DNA of 64,000 bases. Origin: Fremontodendron californicum (taxonomy: Eukaryota; Streptophyta; Magnoliopsida; Malvales; Malvaceae). The stretch lies in the NCBI GenBank assembly GCA_030761205.1, contig JAULJL010000025.1:6453501-6517500 (forward strand), given 5' to 3'. Of this stretch, positions 59,766-64,000 are shown one piece after another; the stretch's first letter is position 1; each line of letters begins with the position of its first letter. The translations under genes and the position numbers were made by a program. The notes below the pieces were generated by a model that had not been told where the DNA came from, did not search any database, and saw only the letters and a list, made by a program, of their open reading frames with translations.

Positions 59766-60139
59766 ACCAATTAATCATATAATCGAATAATAATTATCTA
59801 ATTATAATATTGAATAGCAGACATTATTAAAAATAGTATCGATTATCATTCATCAAAAATATTTAATATGAATAATTGGTCAATTATTTATTTTAGTCTT
59901 AATAGTTAGAACATTTAGGACACTATGACGTGTAAAAACTAGTTTATATTAAATTATTTTGACTAGTGTTATCAAGGGCATAAGGTGCACTCTAGGCGCT
60001 AGAACTCTTATATTGTCTAAGGTGCAAAATGTAAAAAAAAAAAAAAATGCTCGTCTGAGTGAAGTAAAAGAAACTTAAGATATATAATTATGATAATAAA
60101 CTCTAAAGAGTGATCCAGTTTATCCTACAAAAAGCATAT

Positions 60140-60293
60140 ACAAGTTTGGTATCACTTCAATAGATTAGCTTTGGAAGATGGAGTCTTAGTACTTGAGAAG
60201 ATTCAAGAGAGTCAGAATCCAATTGATATGTTGACGAAGTCTGTGACAATTGAGAAACAGAAGTTGTGCGCAATTTTAGTTGGACTTCTCTGC
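60140..60293 (+). pseudogene. Copia RNase H C-terminal fragment
   Basis: The plus strand reads YHFNRLALEDGVLVLEKIQ, then NPIDMLTKSVT and KLCAILVGLLC followed by a stop. This is the typical end of a Ty1/copia polyprotein (the ...NPADMLTK... motif). The upstream text is too eroded to extend. It is unrelated to the copia element at 27253-30716. Confidence 0.72.
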
Positions 60294-60348
60294 TGAGGAT
60301 TGAGAAATACCAGTCAGAATCCGGTGGAAACAGTTGATGATGAAGTTA

Positions 60349-60694
60349 GACCTACTCAAGGGTCGGGCTACCCGTCCAAACCCGAAGCTCGCCCGATATT
60401 TGGGAGGGCTTGGACAAAAATATTAGGTTCGGAAAATGGGCGTAGACAAAAATTAGAGCCTATTTTCTAAACGGCTGGGCCTTGGGCAAAACATTTTAGG
60501 CCTGGGCCCAACCCGATAATAATAAATAGTTTAATTTATAAACTTATAAAATTACTTTATTGCCCATTCATTTTACTCCCTTACCTTTAACCCTTAGACC
60601 TTAACTAGTAAAACACAACTCCACTTTACTCCCTTAACCTTAACCCTAAACTCTCTCACCTCTCAATCTCAAACACTTAAAGCAGTCGCATGCT
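60349..60694 (+). mobile_element. Left end of a hAT element, truncated by the Athila-like LTR
   Basis: TAGACCTACTCAAGGGTCGGGC resembles the terminus of the 262-bp MITE at 18773, followed by GGGC/GCCC-rich text (AAGCTCGCCCGATATTTGGGAGGGC, GGCCTGGGCCCAACCCG). The right terminus is missing; the sequence meets an LTR at 60695. Confidence 0.55.
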
Positions 60695-62200
60695 TGATGC
60701 ACTCTAATTAATGTATCTTATTTAACCTTGCACTTAGAATAGTCAATTATTAATTATAGTAGTTAGCAAGGGTCAAGTCCACAGGAATTGTGTTTTAATT
60801 TATAAGTTACTAGTTTATAACTTAAGTTCAAAGAAAAGAAAAGAAAAGGGGTTTGAAGTAGTTTTAAAATTAAAACAAATAAGAAAAGTAAGAAGCAAAT
60901 AAGTAAGATGAAATCAAATAAGAAAAATTTGGTTAAGGTATCATTCGCCATCACTAAACATTATTAAGAATCAACATCAGATTTATCAACATCAATTAAC
61001 TATCAAAACTATCAACCGTAGATAACATCCTGTATTACTCCAATCCTTCCTTAGTTCATCGTTAAATAGGATAAACACCACTACTTAATCTCTAACTATC
61101 AAATAACCTAGGATAAACATTTCTAGATTCAAAGTGACAGCAGCTTTATGATAAGAAAGATAGGTTGATCTAAAGCAACAAACACATAAACATGGAATCT
61201 TCAACTTAGGTTAGTTCCACTTTACAATTGGCGAAAACTCTAACATAATCATTAATCACAAATTGTCACTTATGAATAGGAAATCAAGACAATTACGGAT
61301 CAAATCTCCTAAACTAGCATTAGATAATTATCAAGATCTATCAAGTGTGCACCCTAAACAAATCAAGACAACATCATAAACAATTCTTATAGAAAAACAT
61401 AAGCAATTTTGATAGAAAACCAATGATAGATAGAATCTAAATATCAATTACATAACATGTCTAGGGCTTTGAAATCATCCTTAACCAAAAAGAAGTTTAG
61501 CCTAGCATAGGCATAATTAACATAAACATAAAAATAAAATAAAAGAATGGATAAGAAGAAGAAGAAGAATGATGATCCTTAAGTTTCCTAAAAAAATGTT
61601 TAGTTTGTGGCTCAAAAGATGGTATTTATAGAGTTTTAAAATCGTGAGAGCAAGTCATTGTCACACAAGTAAGTTAGGAGGCAGAAAATTGCATTTTTGG
61701 CAGGTTTTTCGAATTTTTTTTTTGGCCAATTTTGGGTGCCGCGACACTAGAATTGGGCGCCACGGTCGAGCTCTCTGCTAGCCATTTCTGCTGCTGCATC
61801 TTCTCGTACTTCCACGGTTGATTTGGATAATCATTTCTTGTCCGATTTAAGAGTATGATATACGGTTGGAAAGGTATTCAAATCAGCTTCAAAAGTCAAG
61901 AAGGAAGTTTCTTTAGATAAAGACTTTAACATCATGTTTTCTTAGCAACAAGTTCCGGAGGTCAAGTCTTCCTGATTGCTTTGCATTAAGAATTTGATCT
62001 TTTTGACTCCCAAGTCTTCTTCCATCTTGTGATTATGATTTTGTAAGCTCTTTAACATCATAATTGACATATTTTCACATCATTATCCTAAGTATACCTA
62101 AAATTCAAAAACATAACATAAGTAATCACGATAAAGATCGAAAACATAACTAAAACTAAGAATGAAAAGGGCATAAAATGTGTATTTTATGAGCTTATAA
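60695..62200 (-). mobile_element. 3' LTR (1.5 kb) of a second Athila-like element
   Basis: Homologous to 42677-44161 across its length, including the AGTTAGCAAGGGTC block near 60762 and the TAAAATGTGTATTTTATGAGC end. On the minus strand it is preceded by CTAAGTGTGGGGGTATTT (62219-62202), a good polypurine tract, so it is a 3' LTR. It therefore belongs to a different element from the 5' LTR at 42677. Confidence 0.8.
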
Positions 62201-64000
62201 AATACCCCCACACTTAGCTTTTTGCTAGTCCTCGAGCAAAACAAAATTAAAACAAAGTAAGAAAATCTAATCTAATCCACTTTCGTAGGAAATCATGATG
62301 GCACTTAGCATGTGACACAAGCCTTTAAACTCCTAAGTGTCCCTAGTAGATGAGTTTAGTCTCGTGAGGGTTTACTAAGACGATACCCACAAACATTCAA
62401 AACATAAGAAAAACTAACATATACTAAAAATATTTACTCCTAATCCTTTCAATATAAATTAGATAAAATCATTGGATAAGTCTTATAAACTAATCAATAG
62501 CTTAAAGAATTTCACAAAAAAATCATGCTTGAATGTATATAGTTTGAGTTAAGCCAACATTAACATAACATATCTCAATCAAAATAATGCATATTCAAAC
62601 TTAATCTCAACTTCTCACATGGGATACTCTCATGATTTTCACTTTGTAAAGTGGTGGTAAAGTGTTTACACTCAATCAATCTCCTGAAAACAATTCTACC
62701 ATATACTTGCTTGTCCACCTATTCTCCACTATTTAGATCATGCAACTTCATGAATCAAGAGGTCTTTATTCAAGGTTGTAATTGAGCCAAGGGGTTGTAA
62801 TATGGTTAAAGAATAAAAAGGAAGAAGATACTACAAAGGTTCCAAATATTTCATAGAGTTTAGAGACATAATAAAATTATACAAAGAAAACTTCTCAAAC
62901 TCTTATAAAGCACATAATAACATAGGATAAATATTCATGTTGAGCCTTTGCTTCATTCTAACCAACTTTATAACATCTTTTATTTAACCAAAAGTTCAAG
63001 AGATGATTCATATTTTCTTTTTCTTTTTCTCTTTCAATTTTTTTTTTCAATACATGGGAATGTATAATGTTCCCTTTCCTTTTCTCTTGACTTTTGCATT
63101 TCTTTTTCCCCCACACTTATCTTTTGTTTCCAACCTAAATTTTCAGTATATATTCCTTGCTTATGCAATATGTCTCAAAACATTCTAATTCATCTTTAGG
63201 ACAAGGGTAAGGATAATAGTATATTTAGGCTAGGTAAAAGATGTGGTTACCAATGAAATAGCTTATTCAATGTAGGCTCAGATTGATTCACTAGCGGGAT
63301 GTTCTCTTGGAACATCAATAGGGAATCGGCTTATTTAGCCTTGGTGGTAATCCTAATGCCTCTATTATATCCATGTTGTTATATGTATCAATATAGTCTC
63401 AAATGGTTTAAAGCAAGTTCTAGAGAAACATGTAATCATAAGAGCACACAAGAAAGAAATTGGATTGATATGTATAATGCATCAATCATATAGGCTCGAA
63501 AGTCAAAATGATGTTTATACAAGTCAATATCAAATCTAAACATGCTTCTTTCTCAATCAACATATCATATTAACATTGGCTCATTGAAAAATGATATTTC
63601 AAGCTCAATTCTCATGAAAATTCTTCTCACTAATAAACCAGTTTTAGACCTATACAATTCATATCTCATCATTGTATTGAAAGAAACTAAAACACACTAA
63701 AAAAATAAAGACTTAAAACAAAATAAAACAAACTAAATAAATAAATAAAGGAAATCCTAAATTCTCCCCCCACTTAATTCTTACATTGTCCTCTATGTAA
63801 TGCTATTATCCCAAATGAAAAAATCATGTGTAAGAGAAAAGAACTAATAAACAAAATAATCAAAACAACTAAAGAAAACAATAAAAGATAGAATGATAGA
63901 GAGTAAGAAGTAGCACATCTGTTTATGATGTGTGCTCTCCATCTTTTGGGTTGCCTCCCAAGAAGCGCTTGGTTTATTCTCCTCAGCCTGACTTTGACTC
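62201..64000 (-). mobile_element. 3' internal region of the second Athila-like element
   Basis: Between the polypurine tract and the right edge lies about 1.8 kb of noncoding sequence. CTAGTCCTCGAGCAAAAC (62229-62246) and GGGTTGCCTCCCAAGAAGCGC (63949-63969, reverse-complement of the GGGAGGCAACCC motif) are familiar from the region after the last ORF of Athila-group elements. That is from memory, not a search. No intact reading frame is visible; pol would lie beyond the edge. Confidence 0.6.

Noticed and set aside
42677..62200. The Athila-like LTRs at 42677 and 60695 as a pair
   Set aside because: On the minus strand the first has its internal region to the left (5' LTR) and the second to the right (3' LTR), so they face away from each other.

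Overview
The window looks like repeat-rich nuclear DNA of a eudicot plant: AT-rich, intron-containing gene remnants, and many nested plant transposons (Ty1/copia, Ty3/gypsy, hAT, MULE-like, PIF/Harbinger-like). I cannot name the species. No tRNA, rRNA or CRISPR array was seen. Only two loci look like host genes. One is a broken minus-strand DEP1-type methionine-salvage gene (478-4767). The other is a minus-strand exon with a FAR1-type DNA-binding domain (13869-14426). A pair of possible exons of an unknown gene lies at 57372-57558.

Layout. 1-4767: DEP1-like pseudogene with a MITE in an intron. 5786-8127: two hAT-type non-autonomous elements. 8917-12503: a 3.6-kb MULE-like element with a 9-bp target-site duplication (TSD). 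It carries a plant-mobile-domain (MAIN-like) pseudogene, a TATA promoter and two arrays of near-perfect palindromes. 13190-15770: FAR1-type locus. 15930-20047: three or more hAT-type elements, one nested in another, with 16-bp minisatellites. 20170-25069: a 4.9-kb solo LTR. 27016-30716: a 5'-truncated copia element on the minus strand. 30717-36846: two different gypsy gag remnants, the second followed by a pol-less internal region, then its 5.2-kb 3' LTR (36847-42036). 42037-44161: an Athila-like 5' end on the minus strand, interrupted by that LTR and itself inserted into a chromovirus-like gypsy pol (44162-45840). 46093-46670: a PIF-like MITE. 48016-49951: a decayed hAT transposase whose 5' flank was hit by a third long LTR (50043-54834, solo, exact TSD). 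54840-60694: simple and tandem repeats plus fragments. 60695-64000: the 3' LTR and 3' internal part of a second Athila-like element running off the right edge.

The parts do not form one pathway; the window is a stratified record of insertions. The relative order can be read at several joints: chromovirus, then Athila-like element, then long-LTR element on the left; hAT transposase, then long-LTR element on the right. The most unusual structure is the palindrome-flanked plant-mobile-domain element. Its seven palindromes share a core, while their outer arms differ from copy to copy but still pair within each copy. All calls are by reading alone; no search or alignment program was run.
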